Shown here: positions 54,001 to 64,000 of the stretch, piece after piece
Layout: each line of letters begins with the position of its first letter
How positions within the stretch are numbered: the first letter of the stretch is position 1
Origin: Bolinopsis microptera
Taxonomy: Eukaryota > Ctenophora > Tentaculata > Lobata > Bolinopsidae
Direction of reading: 5' to 3'
Length of the DNA stretch: 64,000 bases
Assembly: GCF_026151205.1 (NCBI RefSeq)
Contig: NC_087072.1
Location: 8,985,669-9,049,668 of the forward strand
Notes under the pieces: model-generated
The model's input: only the letters and a program-made list of their open reading frames with translations
Database searches by the model: none
What the model was told of the DNA's origin: nothing
Made by a program: the position numbers and the translations under genes

Positions 54001-57000
54001 GATAGTCCACTGTTGATTACAAATAGTCCACTGTTGATTACAAATAGTCCACTGTTGATTACAGATAGTGTATGCCTTATGCTCGTTACAAACTCTATTA
54101 TGGATACTGACAAACACCAGTTTTAAAATAACAACAACAACATAAAATTACTTCAGTTGTAAATCATCTCTCTGGAGACAGCGACGAAGACCACTCACAT
54201 GTCGAAGAACAGAGAACACACACCGTAATATTGTTGTTGGCGAGCAAAGACCTTGCAAAACTTATCATCTATCTTGCCTCTCAAAAGGTGATTTATTAGG
54301 TTTATTAGTTTGATCTTAAAGTTTTGGGAGTTTTGTTAAAACCATTTCTACAATATGAATCCAAGTTCCAACTGATCAAAATCACAAATTTTTCATTCAA
54401 CCTACGATCATTCTGCCCGACTTGAAAATCAACCAATCATCAAACTCTTCACTGTAAAAAGAAACCTAAATGTTCAGGGGCTCTCGGATGTTGTTTTTAT
54501 TACCGATTCCGGTGGTTGTCTTTCTTCTCCTGAGTTCCAAACAGCGATGGAGAACCTAACCACTAAGAAAGTCTACTTTTTCAGGTCCAAATTGCTTTTT
54601 ATCCGCCTTTGTAGAATTTTTCGTTTTTGTGATGGAATTAAAGATGATATATACAGCAAAACCTCCATATCCGGACCAGATTGGAACCATTCGTTAGGCA
54701 ATTTTTCCAGAGTTAAAATGTTCCGGTATCTAAAAGGTTCGGATCATAAATGGCCGGGATTAAAATATTTAATTCGTGACTTTGTTGTTCCGAGTTGCTA
54801 AAACCAGAACTACAAAAACACATGCAAAATACAATTAAACATATTTCGTAGATATTGTTTTTGACCCATCCGCATGGCCTAGTTGGGTTAAGGCGCGGAT
54901 TCCATGGCATAGATCCCCGTTTCGATTCTCATTGACGGGAATCATGTTTGACAAAATATTTTGTTTGCCGCTATGATAATTGATAATGAGTGCATATCTG
55001 CAGTTTTATATCCTTGAATAGCATAGTGTGCCCTGAAACTCGAGGTCTTTGTTTTAAAGATATAGATTCTAAGAATGTAATTTACGCGAGAAACAACTAC
55101 ATTCCGTCATTCCACGTTGTCACAAGCCCGCTAAAGAGAAATTTTGAGCACAGCTTCGATAAAAACATGATATGCATCTATAGAATATAGAATTCAAGGC
55201 GATGATGCGGAGCGACTTGGACTCACCCTCGAACGTAGAAAAAGCAGAAGAGTGGGGCCCAAGATCATCACCGATGTGGACTTTGCAGATGATATAGCAC
55301 TTACATCTGAGGACATGGACAAGGCTAACGAGTTCCTGCTCAGAGTAGAATCGGCGGCAGCAAGCGTGGGACTACACATAAACGAAGGCAAGACCAAGGT
55401 CATGACACTGAATATGGAGGATCGATCTAGCGACCTACAAAGTCGATCCGGGGAAGTCATAGAAAATGTAGATGATTTCATCTACTTAGGCTCCTGGATT
55501 GAGAGCACAGATAGGGAGATAAGGGTTAGAAAGGGAAAAGCGTGGGGTGCCCTACATAGACTGAAGGATATCTGGAAATCCAAACTCTCAAAGAGCCTAA
55601 AGATTAGATTGTTCATAGCGGCTTGTGAATCAGTACTGCTCTACGGATCAGAAACCTGGACACTGACAAAGGCTCAAGAGAAAAGTTTGGACGGACATAC
55701 ACAAAGATGTTGCGTATGGTGCTGGGTATCTCATGAAAGGACAAGGTCAGCAATATAACTTTGTATGGTAGCCTCCCAAGGCTGTCAAACAAGTTACGAA
55801 GCAGGAGATTAAAAATGGCGGGACACTGCATCCGACATCCTGAGCTACTTGCCAGTGATTTAGTCTTATGGGAACCTACGCACGGTAGAGCACAGCAAGG
55901 CCGACCAAGACAAAGCTACTTGTCTATGTTACTGAAGGAAGTTGGGACAAACTCTAAAGAGGAACTGCGAACCCTGATGCGGGACAGGGATATATGGAGG
56001 GGGTTTTCTGGCGTAGATCGGACTTAGCTCCGACATAGTAGTAGTAGTAGTATATAGAATTAAATCTGTCGCCGAGTAGTAGATGTGGATTCTGTTGGGG
56101 AAGTTAGATATATTTTTTGACACGTGAGTGATTCTGGGATCTGATTGGTCATTAGTGGAATTTTATCGGATAATTGCTGTCACGTGTAAAAAAAATATGC
56201 CCCACCTCCCCACTAGAATCCACATCTATTACCCAGCGACAAATTTAAGACTTAACATTTTATTCCGGCACCCAGGAATCTTACCATCAGAGTTTGGGCA
56301 CGTTCTAAAAATTTACGGCAGTTTGGTGGTCCGAAGTTGGATGGTCCGCGACGTTTCATTGTATATATCTCATAACCGATTCCTTTAATTATGGATCCAA
56401 AATAGAACAATTTTAATGAGAAGAGGTTGATCCTCAGTTTTTCAGGCTCTGTCAGACAGCAGTCTATAAAGCACCAGAACTCATTAACTACATTGATAGG
56501 TATAATCTTTACACCCGCACTAATGGAGAGTTAAAACCCGCCAGCAAGGTACGTGGCTAGATAAAGTAAACATTCTGTTATTAAGGTTAAATTTTAAATA
56601 CGTAGAAGTGCCCATTTCTTTTGGGTCGATCCTGCATAAGGTGATAAGGTAATCTAGATCTTTATTTGAGGGTAACTTGATGTGGGTAGCAGTGTAAAAA
56701 CGGTAATATATTTTGCATTGTTCAGGTGATTGATAACTGGTACAAAAATGATAGAAAGTTGACACCTTGTGTCGTAAGAGAAGATAAGAACTGCATATCT
56801 GTAGGACAAGTTTGTACAGAAAACACAAATTTATCAAGGTTTGAATCTATAGTTTCATTATTGAAATAATAAAACCAATAACGAGTAAAAATACTAGCTG
56901 TAACCCGACCGTTATAAGGGGTATTTAGGGCCTTCAGCGCGGAGGAAGCATACTGCAGAGTATATATTATTTAGACTTTTTAACTTAAATCACCTTTAGG

Positions 57001-60000
57001 TACAACCACAGAATTTACTACACCACACGAAAATTATTGAAATCATTGGAAAAGATCACCAAGGTGCAAGTTGAAGACATCTCTAAAAGAACCTTCCAAG
57101 ATCTCTTAATCAATACTTCCTCGGTTGGTGATATCATCTACGAAGGATTTCACGGTAAGACACGATAATTATATGGTTTGTGCAATAACACAAAACTTAA
57201 CTAGACATTCCATCTATTTTCTATATCTATTGTCAATCACGATTCTCTTTTTATAACATTATGATAGCTAATTTACATACTTTCAGAAAATAACGTTGAT
57301 TTACCGGAGAATACAACGTTTTTAAGATATTCAAATGGGTCAATGGTAGACGACTATGAAGTCCTCTTTGATGCGAATGGTTTCCTAATCTTAACTACGA
57401 TAACCAATTATATTTGAAATTATCTGAATCTAATATAACAACATATCAAACATTTTACTAGAACTAAAACAAACAAGTTTTTTTTCACCGCTAAGGAAAT
57501 GGGGTCAGCACCTTGAAAACTAGCTTTCTATAGAGTTAGTCGTCCCTCCCATTTGTTCATTCATCCATCCACTTGGAACGCGACGATTAAATGAAAATGA
57601 GAAATAATCGTCAAATCTGAGGATATTCCTAACTTCCATTAGGTCATTACGGCAAAAAAAGCGCCATCTGGACTTCCGGGGAAGATAATCCTACTTTTAA
57701 AGAATTCATGAGCGAAACTAAATCAGATATCATATCAGCAACACCCGATACATATTTTGAGTGCTCGCGTGATTGTTTTAAAGGTAAAATATGTTGAACT
57801 ACGTAAGTTACGTTTTTCCTTTTCTTTCCTATATTATCACCATACATACTGCCATACCAGTAACAACAGAGCTTATAACTTAAAATCTTGATAGGGAGCA
57901 AACGAGTCCCGGCCAGCAATTTTCTTAACTGTTGGACCTGTGTTCCCTGTATTGGAAACACTTACACTGAGAATGGAAGCTGGCCTTCGTGTAAAAAATG
58001 TGAATCTAAAACGAAATTCTTGTGGGTGAACGAAGAGAAGACGGCTTGTGATCAGAAAGCCGGGAGCGTCAACTTCAATACAACTTCTGGCATAATTATT
58101 TGGATTATTGCATCGTTGAACATTGCAGTATTGATTTTCACCATTGGTAAGACTTGTTCGTCCAACTCCAAAAACTTTTCTAAAAGAAATAATAGTTTCA
58201 TTGAAAAGGAATTGTCATCGGTAAAAATAATGAACACCATCAGGTCCAGCTTAACCAGTAAACATGACAATTTCAGTTATCTACATCAAATATTGGACAT
58301 CCAGAGTGATAGTTTCTTCTGGAAAGGGAGCTGTGCTGCGTTATGTTTAGTGGAATCCTTATTGGGCACATTGAATCCCTGCTTATTGCTGTGGAACCAA
58401 CTGGAACCATTTGCATCCTCATCCAGGTCCTTGCTCATTTCTTTATGATGCTGACCGTTTGTCCTTTATTGGTCAAAACATTCAGAATATGGTAAGCACA
58501 CTTTTTCCCCCGATATTATTAATCCTTTCGTCAACAAATGATCCCAACAGCTATTGTTGAAAACCATTGTAGCACAATGTTCACTGTGCCAAGATTTCCA
58601 TTGTTCCACAATGTTCATGTTATATTGCGCATAATGTTCATTGCGCCGCGCAGGATGGTATTCAAGTTCTCTATCAAAATGGGCAGAAAGATAAGAAACT
58701 ACGTCAATGATTGGGTCACAATGGCAGAGTGTCTCATCCTAATGATCCCACAGTTGGTATTCTTACTTTTTGGTCTCCTCCTGGATGACTCCTTCAACTT
58801 TAAGTAAGCCCTTTCATCATCATTATATTTTCTCAAGCTTCATGAAATGCGAATACTTTTAACACATCAAGGATGAAGACCCGTTTTAATCTGATTCTAC
58901 CCATTAAGGGGGCATACACCAAAACAGTGGTTTGTGCCGTCCAGACCAAATGACCTCATAGGCAGTTCAGTGACCTTCTAGCGCACCGTTTCCACACCAA
59001 AAAAAATTATTTTGAGAATTCCCATTTTTGTAATCGAGCATTTCCTGGTTGAGAGTGCAATTTTCGGAAAAAATTATTTTGTGGTTGAGACGCTATAAGT
59101 AAATAATTTCTTGCGGTATCGGGTTGAAATTTTGTTCGCCGTTTATTCACATCTATTTCAAGGTGTGTGTAAAATCTTGATATCGTATCTAAAAAGGCTG
59201 GTGTGTTATGAATTTTTAAAGTCAAAAAGCTAAAATTGTCCTTTTTAGGCTTAGTTTAACAAAAAGACAGTCAGGGAAGATCGGATTGATTTGATGCTTG
59301 ACATCAAATTGTTCTCTGAATTCTGGCGCAGTTTTTGATGCCCTCAAAAACGTTTTTACTCATTCAGCTTCAGATCTATTGGACCTCAAAGCCAAACAAC
59401 AAATTTAGGCACATTTTTCGGTTTTAATATTTACTGATTTTTCTAAAATTTTGATAGGAATGTGCTAGTGACTTTTTGAAGGGTGCAAAATAACCGCAAC
59501 TAGCACATTTATATATAAGTTATGAACAACAAAACATCCTAAAATGCTTCCCTTTGAAGTTATGGGAGAAAATGTAATTTTTTATCTGCAAAGCCAAAAA
59601 ATCACATTTTCTCCCATAACTTCAAAGGGAAGCATTTTAGGGTGTTTTGTTGTTCATAACTTATATATAAATGTGCTAGTTGCGGTTATTTTGCACCCTT
59701 CAAAACGTCACTAGCACATTCCTATCAAAATTTTAGAAAAAGCAGTAAATATTAAAACCGAAAAATGTGCCTAAATTTGTTGTTTGGCTTTGAGGTCCAA
59801 TAGATCTGAAGCTGAATGAGTAAAAACGTTTTTGAGGGCATCAAAAACTGCGCCAGAATTCAGAGAACAATTTTATGTCAAGCATCAAATCAATCCGATC
59901 TTCCCTGACTGTCTTTTTGTTAAACTAAGCCTGAAAAGGACAATTTTAGCTTTTTGACTTTAAAAATTCATAACACACCAGCCTTTTTAGATACGATATC

Positions 60001-62987
60001 AAGATTTTACACACACCTTGAAATAGATGTGAATAAACGGCGAACAAAATTTCAACCCGATACCGCAAGAAATTATTTACTTATAGCGTCTCAACCACAA
60101 AATAATTTTTTCCGAAAATTGCACTCTCAACCAGGAAATGCTCGATTACAAAAATGGGAATTCTCAAAATAATTTTTGTTGGTATGGAAACGGTGCGCTA
60201 GAAGGTCACTGAACTGCCTATGAGGTCATTTGGTCTGGACAGATTTGGTGTATGCCCCCTTAAGGGGACATACACCAAAACCTTTTTTGCCGGGACCCGG
60301 GATTTGACTTCATCTTACTATATATAAAGCGAGACGATATATATATATATATCTGTGCCATTTTACTGACACCACGGCATCAACTTTAACGCAACTTTCC
60401 GCAAAAACCGTAAAAGATATACAACTGAAACTTTTTTGACTGGGTTAAATGCTTTAATGGCCTTCAAATCAGCATGAAAAAATAAAAAATTGGCCAAGGA
60501 ATAATAATTTTAGTGCCCAAAATTTGGACTCCCAAGTGGTGTCAAAAACGCGAATTAAATAGGTAATAATTATTTTAGTCTCTCGAGTCTTGACACCACT
60601 TTAGGGTTAGACGGGTTCCTGCTAGTATTATGAAAGTATAGATTACAACTGTAAGATTTGAGGCATTGAAAAATTCTTTTGAGAGTACGCACATTCGAAA
60701 AAAAATTATTTTCTTTTTCGAAAGTTTTGGAAATTTTGAGAAGTCTGTCACTGTAATACCGATATTTCAGTCATTTTAAACGATTTTTGGCTGATTTGTT
60801 TATTGAACATTATTAACAATCCGTACAAGAAGCCCTGTAAAGGATTTTATAATTAAAGAATAGATGACGAAGTTACAGACCAAACAAGGTCGAGAGAAGC
60901 AAAATTGAAATTTTTGTAAAAATCAAAGTTGTATATTTTACCATTCACCTAGGTCATAAGATATCGCTTCAAAAATTCTTGTGAGTGTAGCTGATGATCA
61001 TATCCAACTTTTTGGAACAGGATTTCTCTCAATTTTGAGTTTTAAGGTATGAAATGTGGCCTCAAACGACTTAGTAAAATTCATCGTAAAAAAGGGCCAA
61101 ACATGGCAGATTTAAGGCTTAAAATGCCTATAACTCAAAAAGCATCAATTTTTTAAAAATAATTTTTACAGAATCGTAATCAGCTTGAGAAGACGAATCT
61201 TTTAGTACCAAATAGGTTATTTTAGAAGACAAATTGTCTTAAATAATTTTCCAGCTCGAACACAAGGGTCCCCCCTTGTATAAATTTTGTAAAAATTGTA
61301 CACATTTTTTTACAAATTTTGTGTCTTTAACTATTATAAATTTGGTACTAAAAGATTCGTCTTCTCAAGCTGATTACGATTCTGTAAAAATTATTTCAAA
61401 AAAATTGATGCTTTTTGAGTTATAGGCATTTTAAGCCTTAAATCTGCCATGTTTGGCCCTTTTTTACGATGAATTTTACTAAGTCGTTTGAGGCCACATT
61501 TCATACCTTAAAACTCAAAATTGAGAGAAATCCTGTTCCAAAAAGTTGGATATGATCATCAGCTACACTCACAAGAATTTTTGAAGCGATATCTTATGAC
61601 CTAGGTGAATGGTAAAATATACAACTTTGATTTTTACAAAAATTTCAATTTTGCTTCTCTCGACCTTGTTTGGTCTGTAACTTCGTCATCTATTCTTTAA
61701 TTATAAAATCCTTTACAGGGCTTCTTGTACGGATTGTTAATAATGTTCAATAAACAAATCAGCCAAAAATCGTTTAAAATGACTGAAATATCGGTATTAC
61801 AGTGACAGACTTCTCAAAATTTCCAAAACTTTCGAAAAAGAAAATAATTTTTTTTCGAATGTGCGTACTCTCAAAAGAATTTTTCAATGCCTCAAATCTT
61901 ACAGTTGTAATCTATACTTTCATAATATGAAGTCAAATCCCGGGTCCCGGCAAAAAAGGTTTTGGTGTATGTCCCCTTAAATTGTTTAAAACCCAAGTTT
62001 AACAGCTTTACTTGAGATAATTAGATACGATGATAGTCTGTCTTTAAATTCCCTCTTCTCAGGTTTACCATTAATTACGTGGAGGAGTCACTGGAACACC
62101 CGATTAATGTCACCAAATCATGCGGTCCTCTCAGTTTCACAATGATGCTGATAAGCATTGTTTATGCTGGTGTCATGTTGTTGGTTTCCTCTATCTTGGG
62201 ATGGGACTGTAGAAAGCTCCCCGATAATTTCAAGGTAGAAGGACACTCAGCATGATGTTAAACTAGTGAATTATAATGCATTATGTAGTGTGTAATAGTA
62301 AATTCCGAAGACTATATTATGCGTTGGTTAATGCTCATGCACGTCACATTGCACACCCTATACACTATACAGGAGTCGATGTATATATTTTTATCATCTC
62401 TGATATCTCTCCTGCTGATTGCTGTCTACGTTCCGGCAATGCTGACCATGGCTGGATTCACTCAGGTATTTGACTCACTGATCGGGGGGGGGGGGGTATA
62501 ATTTTGACTCTGAGAATTTGACCATTTTCGCCGGAAATACTCAAAAATGTCTCAAAAATAGTGATATACCAAATCATTCTTCATATCAGTGCAATACTGC
62601 AATGTGGTCCAATTGATACTCATGACCCCCCCCCCCCTGATCACCATGTACATATGTGAGCCTTAAGAAATATAGTCGTCCTTGGTGACGGTTTTTATTA
62701 GTTTAATAGATTCACTGATGATTAATAAGTTTTAAAAATGACTTAATTTTGCAGAGAATACTTAATTAACGATCTTATCTCAGGTTTCTTTACTAGCTGG
62801 AGTAATTTCAATAATCTCGGTGACGCTGAACCTTGTGATCTTCATGCCGAAAATATTTGTAGTGTTGTTTGTTCCACCTCTCAAGCAGAAAGAAATGTTC
62901 AAGATAACCCAGAAGTCATCAGGTTCTACGCACAGTCAAGGGGCTGGAGAGTCCAGAATTCAAAACAAAGGCGAAGTTGGTGTTTAA
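51073..62987 (+). CDS. Class C GPCR (mGluR-like), one frameshift
   Basis: Eighteen exons: 51073-51169, 51300-51428, 51591-51759, 52663-52785, 52956-53119, 54157-54287, 54478-54584, 56446-56548, 56726-56838, 57000-57154, 57287-57379, 57643-57783, 57895-58146, 58277-58491, 58654-58803, 62063-62234, 62373-62465 and 62784-62987; about 869 residues. All junctions are in phase except inside exon 14. Residues 1-16 are a signal peptide (MTVALLLSTLLVFSA). Exons 2-12 form a divergent Venus-flytrap ectodomain; VILLLASKDLAKLIIYLASQ then SDVVFITDSGG matches the lobe-2 strand. Exon 13 holds the nine-cysteine domain (NCWTCVPC, CKKCESKTKF) and TM1. Exon 14 has TM2-3 (RELCCVMFSGILIG), 15 TM4, 16 TM5 with CRKLPDNFK, 17 TM6 and 18 TM7 (FMPKIFVVLF). 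By family it is a plasma-membrane receptor for amino-acid-like ligands acting through G proteins. An extra A near 58321-58325 breaks the frame. An in-frame upstream ATG at 50926 is possible. Confidence 0.88.
53563..54068. repeat. 21-bp minisatellite in a GPCR intron
   Basis: About 24 copies of TTGATTACAAATAGTCCACT plus G. Because the unit is 7 codons it gives an uninterrupted Ile-Thr-Asn/Asp-Ser-Pro-Leu-Leu frame. It lies wholly between exon 53119 and exon 54157. Confidence 0.95.
54865..54942 (+). ncRNA. tRNA-like sequence, probable SINE head or tRNA relic
   Basis: An A-box-like TGGCCTAGTTGGGTTAAGG and a B-box-like GTTTCGATTCT lie about 40 nt apart, the geometry of a Pol III internal promoter. 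The acceptor and anticodon stems do not pair well, so it is a tRNA-derived SINE or pseudogene rather than a working tRNA. Confidence 0.4.
55195..56051 (+). mobile_element. 5'-truncated LINE with 10-bp TSD and (TAG)n tail
   Basis: The inserted copy is bounded by the direct repeat ATATAGAATT (55185-55194 and 56052-56061). It starts inside the reverse transcriptase (VDFADDIALTSEDMDKANEF keeps the catalytic FADD box) and continues through LGSWIES, LYGSETWTLTK and, after a frame change near 55730-55760, RRLKMAGHCIRH and GRPRQSYL. The 3' end is (TAG)n, as in elements whose tails are short tandem repeats rather than poly(A). It sits in the GPCR intron between exons 54584 and 56446 and is a dead copy. 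Confidence 0.9.
56064..56244. mobile_element. TTAA MITE, TAGATGTGGATTC family, copy 2
   Basis: A 181-bp element with inverted ends ATCTGTCGCCGAGTAGTAGA / ATTTGTCGCTGGGTAATAGA (read inward), flanked by TTAA at 56060-56063 and 56245-56248. The interior is shared with 35680-35819. Its left TTAA overlaps the LINE target duplication. Confidence 0.75.
58315..58330 (+). other. Frameshift in GPCR exon 14
   Basis: The frame from exon 13 reads IYIKYWTSRVIVSSGK and then hits TAG at about 58348. The conserved RELCCVMFSG continues in the next frame. The exon (215 nt) is one nucleotide longer than its flanking phases allow; the surplus base is in the AAA of CTGGAAAGGGAGC. Confidence 0.85.
58908..60259. 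mobile_element. TTAA palindrome 1 in GPCR intron
   Basis: A 1352-bp near-perfect palindrome (centre about 59585) with ends GGGGGCATACACCAAA and its complement, flanked by TTAA at 58904-58907 and 60260-60263. Twin frames at 59007-59225 (-) and 59954-60172 (+) are identical because of the symmetry. No transposase. Confidence 0.92.
60264..61976. mobile_element. TTAA palindrome 2, sharing its left TTAA with palindrome 1
   Basis: A 1713-bp element with ends GGGGACATACACCAAAACC and its complement, flanked by TTAA at 60260-60263 and 61977-61980; centre about 61265. The left arm carries about 310 extra bases (about 60317-60627, beginning CTTACTATATATAAAGCGAG) missing from the right arm, a later insertion. 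No coding capacity. Confidence 0.9.
62484..62637. mobile_element. 154-bp G-run/C-run MITE with 5-bp TSD
   Basis: Thirteen G at the left and about twelve C at the right end, flanked by TGATC (62479-62483 and 62638-62642). It begins 18 bp after the exon 17 donor of the GPCR. Confidence 0.75.
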
Positions 62988-63720
62988 CTTGAGAGAGTCT
63001 ATAACGTGACGTGTTACGTGCCGTCTAGCTAGCGTCTTATACTTCATAGTTACATTTGAACTTATGTTTTTTATTTAACTTTATTTCATTTAGCTGAACT
63101 ATCGCGAAACTGCAATTTGTGTATTTTAATTTATATACGTTACAAGCTACCAGTTCCGTCGAAACTGACTGATATGTAGTTCTTATCTTTCTATCACAAA
63201 CTATACTGATTACTGAATAGCACACGATCAGGCACATTTGTTACATAACCTGGCTGGTTGCCAAAACCAGTGGTGCATAGTGCCTACTACATTACTAAAC
63301 GAGAAGACTTGAAGTTATTCGTAACGTAGCTCTCGGCTCTAGGTGTCATAAAAGTTGGAAACTATGTCATTTGTTGAAATGATTTAAAAATATATAATAT
63401 GTATATTGGCTCTGGAAAAATCGATTATAAGTTTGAGCTTTGTACTTTGTATTAAAAACATTTAATTATAATGCCGACAGTAAAATGTTACAAAGTTTTG
63501 TTTGTTAAGAAATTGGATATCTTCCTCATGCTTCGCATAAGAACGTTTGTTAGGTTCAAGTTTAAGTTTATAATCCCTGCATACTGGAATCCTTTCTTAA
63601 CAATTTAAGCGCTAAAACCAGCCTCCGATTGCTAAGATTTGTGATATTTTGGACTCTGTTTTCAAGCTATGACGAGAGTCCACAATTGTTCCTGGATACC
63701 GATTACTATAATACAGCAAC
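62988..63720. other. 3' flank of the GPCR and intergenic spacer
   Basis: No exon seen; AT-rich with TATTTAACTTTATTTCATTT shortly after the stop. An open frame at 63037-63237 (-) has no support. Confidence 0.5.
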
Positions 63721-63730
63721 TTTAAAACTG

Positions 63731-63852
63731 CACGTGCATTTATTTGGCAAGAAGCCACATTCCTCTTGATAGATAAACTTCAAAACTGCACGTGCATTTT
63801 GAACTGGCAGAGAGCCAGGATAATCCCTATAAAAGGATAGCCACTACACGTG
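63731..63852 (+). promoter_or_regulatory. TATA promoter with three CACGTG boxes at 58-bp period
   Basis: CACGTG starts at 63731, 63789 and 63847, exactly 58 bp apart each time; the first two lie in a tandem duplication (AAAACTGCACGTGCATTT, with GGCA and AGCCA words following). TATAAAAG is at 63828-63835, 65 bp before the ATG of the next gene. bHLH-zip binding is inferred from the core. Confidence 0.65.
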
Positions 63853-63900
63853 GATTTAAGCTTTTGCTATTACCACGTCTTTAAAAATATATACAACGAA

Positions 63901-64000
63901 ATGATGTTACAAGAAGATACATTTATCATCCTAGGAGCAGCAGCCTTTGTGCTGCTGCTTCTAGGAGGGCTATATGGACACATGATCTTTCTGGCCAAGA
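63901..64000 (+). CDS. Start of an unidentified membrane or secreted protein, cut by the window end
   Basis: The ATG at 63901, 65 bp after a TATA box, opens 33 codons to the edge: MMLQEDTFIILGAAAFVLLL, then LGGLYGHMIFLAK. Residues 8-23 form a strongly hydrophobic stretch rich in Ala and Leu, either a signal anchor or a first membrane helix. Family unknown; no intron is seen before the edge. Confidence 0.6.
   Translation, partial: MMLQEDTFIILGAAAFVLLLLGGLYGHMIFLAK

Noticed and set aside
53563-54068. CRISPR-like array
   Set aside because: Units are contiguous without unique spacers and the DNA is eukaryotic. The same holds for the arrays at 37917 and 46278.
53572-54126. 184-codon ITNSPLL repeat protein
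   Set aside because: It is a 21-bp minisatellite in an intron; frame stays open because 21 is a multiple of three, with no start context or splice link.
54865-54942. Functional tRNA gene
   Set aside because: A and B boxes are recognisable, but acceptor and anticodon stems do not pair and no clean anticodon loop is visible.
59007-60172. Two identical 72-codon frames on opposite strands
   Set aside because: They are the two arms of TTAA palindrome 1.

Overview
The window is animal (metazoan) nuclear DNA, AT-rich, with intron-dense genes. Joining exons by hand at GT..AG borders gives six host genes, each phase-consistent at every junction I built, plus the first codons of a seventh. I cannot fix the phylum. 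A class C GPCR, LDL-receptor class A modules, a thymidine phosphorylase with its usual motifs and short introns all say metazoan. The dense load of foldback elements suggests an invertebrate with active small transposons.

Layout. 268-3611 (-): secreted or membrane protein with about five LDLa modules, running off the left edge. 5254-9117 (+): EF-hand protein whose 5' end was not found. 12459-16639 (+): complete 10-exon thymidine phosphorylase. 17481-19970 (-): complete 5-exon SLC35G/EamA-type transporter, tail to tail with it. 20 to 36 kb: no recognised host gene, mostly transposon-derived DNA. 36666-38291 (-): last five exons of an ABCB6-like ABC transporter. 39845-43494: a 3.65-kb foldback element. 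44345-46057 (-): 5'-truncated R2/NeSL-like retrotransposon with a restriction-like endonuclease. 51073-62987 (+): 18-exon class C (mGluR-like) GPCR carrying one frameshift. 63901 to the edge (+): start of a further gene behind a TATA box and three CACGTG boxes spaced exactly 58 bp apart.

Mobile DNA is the other theme. Several elements have clear target-site duplications: 8 bp (hAT-like), TAA (Harbinger-like), TA (Tc1/mariner-like), TTAA (piggyBac-like) and 5 bp (G-run ends). Two near-perfect TTAA palindromes, 1352 and 1713 bp, lie head to tail inside one GPCR intron and share their middle TTAA. Two LINE fragments have readable insertion borders. One has a 10-bp duplication; the other is flanked by 249-bp direct repeats that look like an exceptionally long target-site duplication.

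The most unusual signal is that tandem duplications or satellites start at, or span, the 5' splice site in all five host genes from 0 to 38 kb, twice in thymidine phosphorylase. They include a 33-bp and a 24-bp in-frame duplication of exon end plus donor, a (GT)n tract of about 450 bp that is itself the donor, and a 17-bp minisatellite that begins at a donor. This may be a local mode of intron growth and of making alternative donors.

Exon borders were read from splice signals, frame and family resemblance only; no search or transcript data were available.
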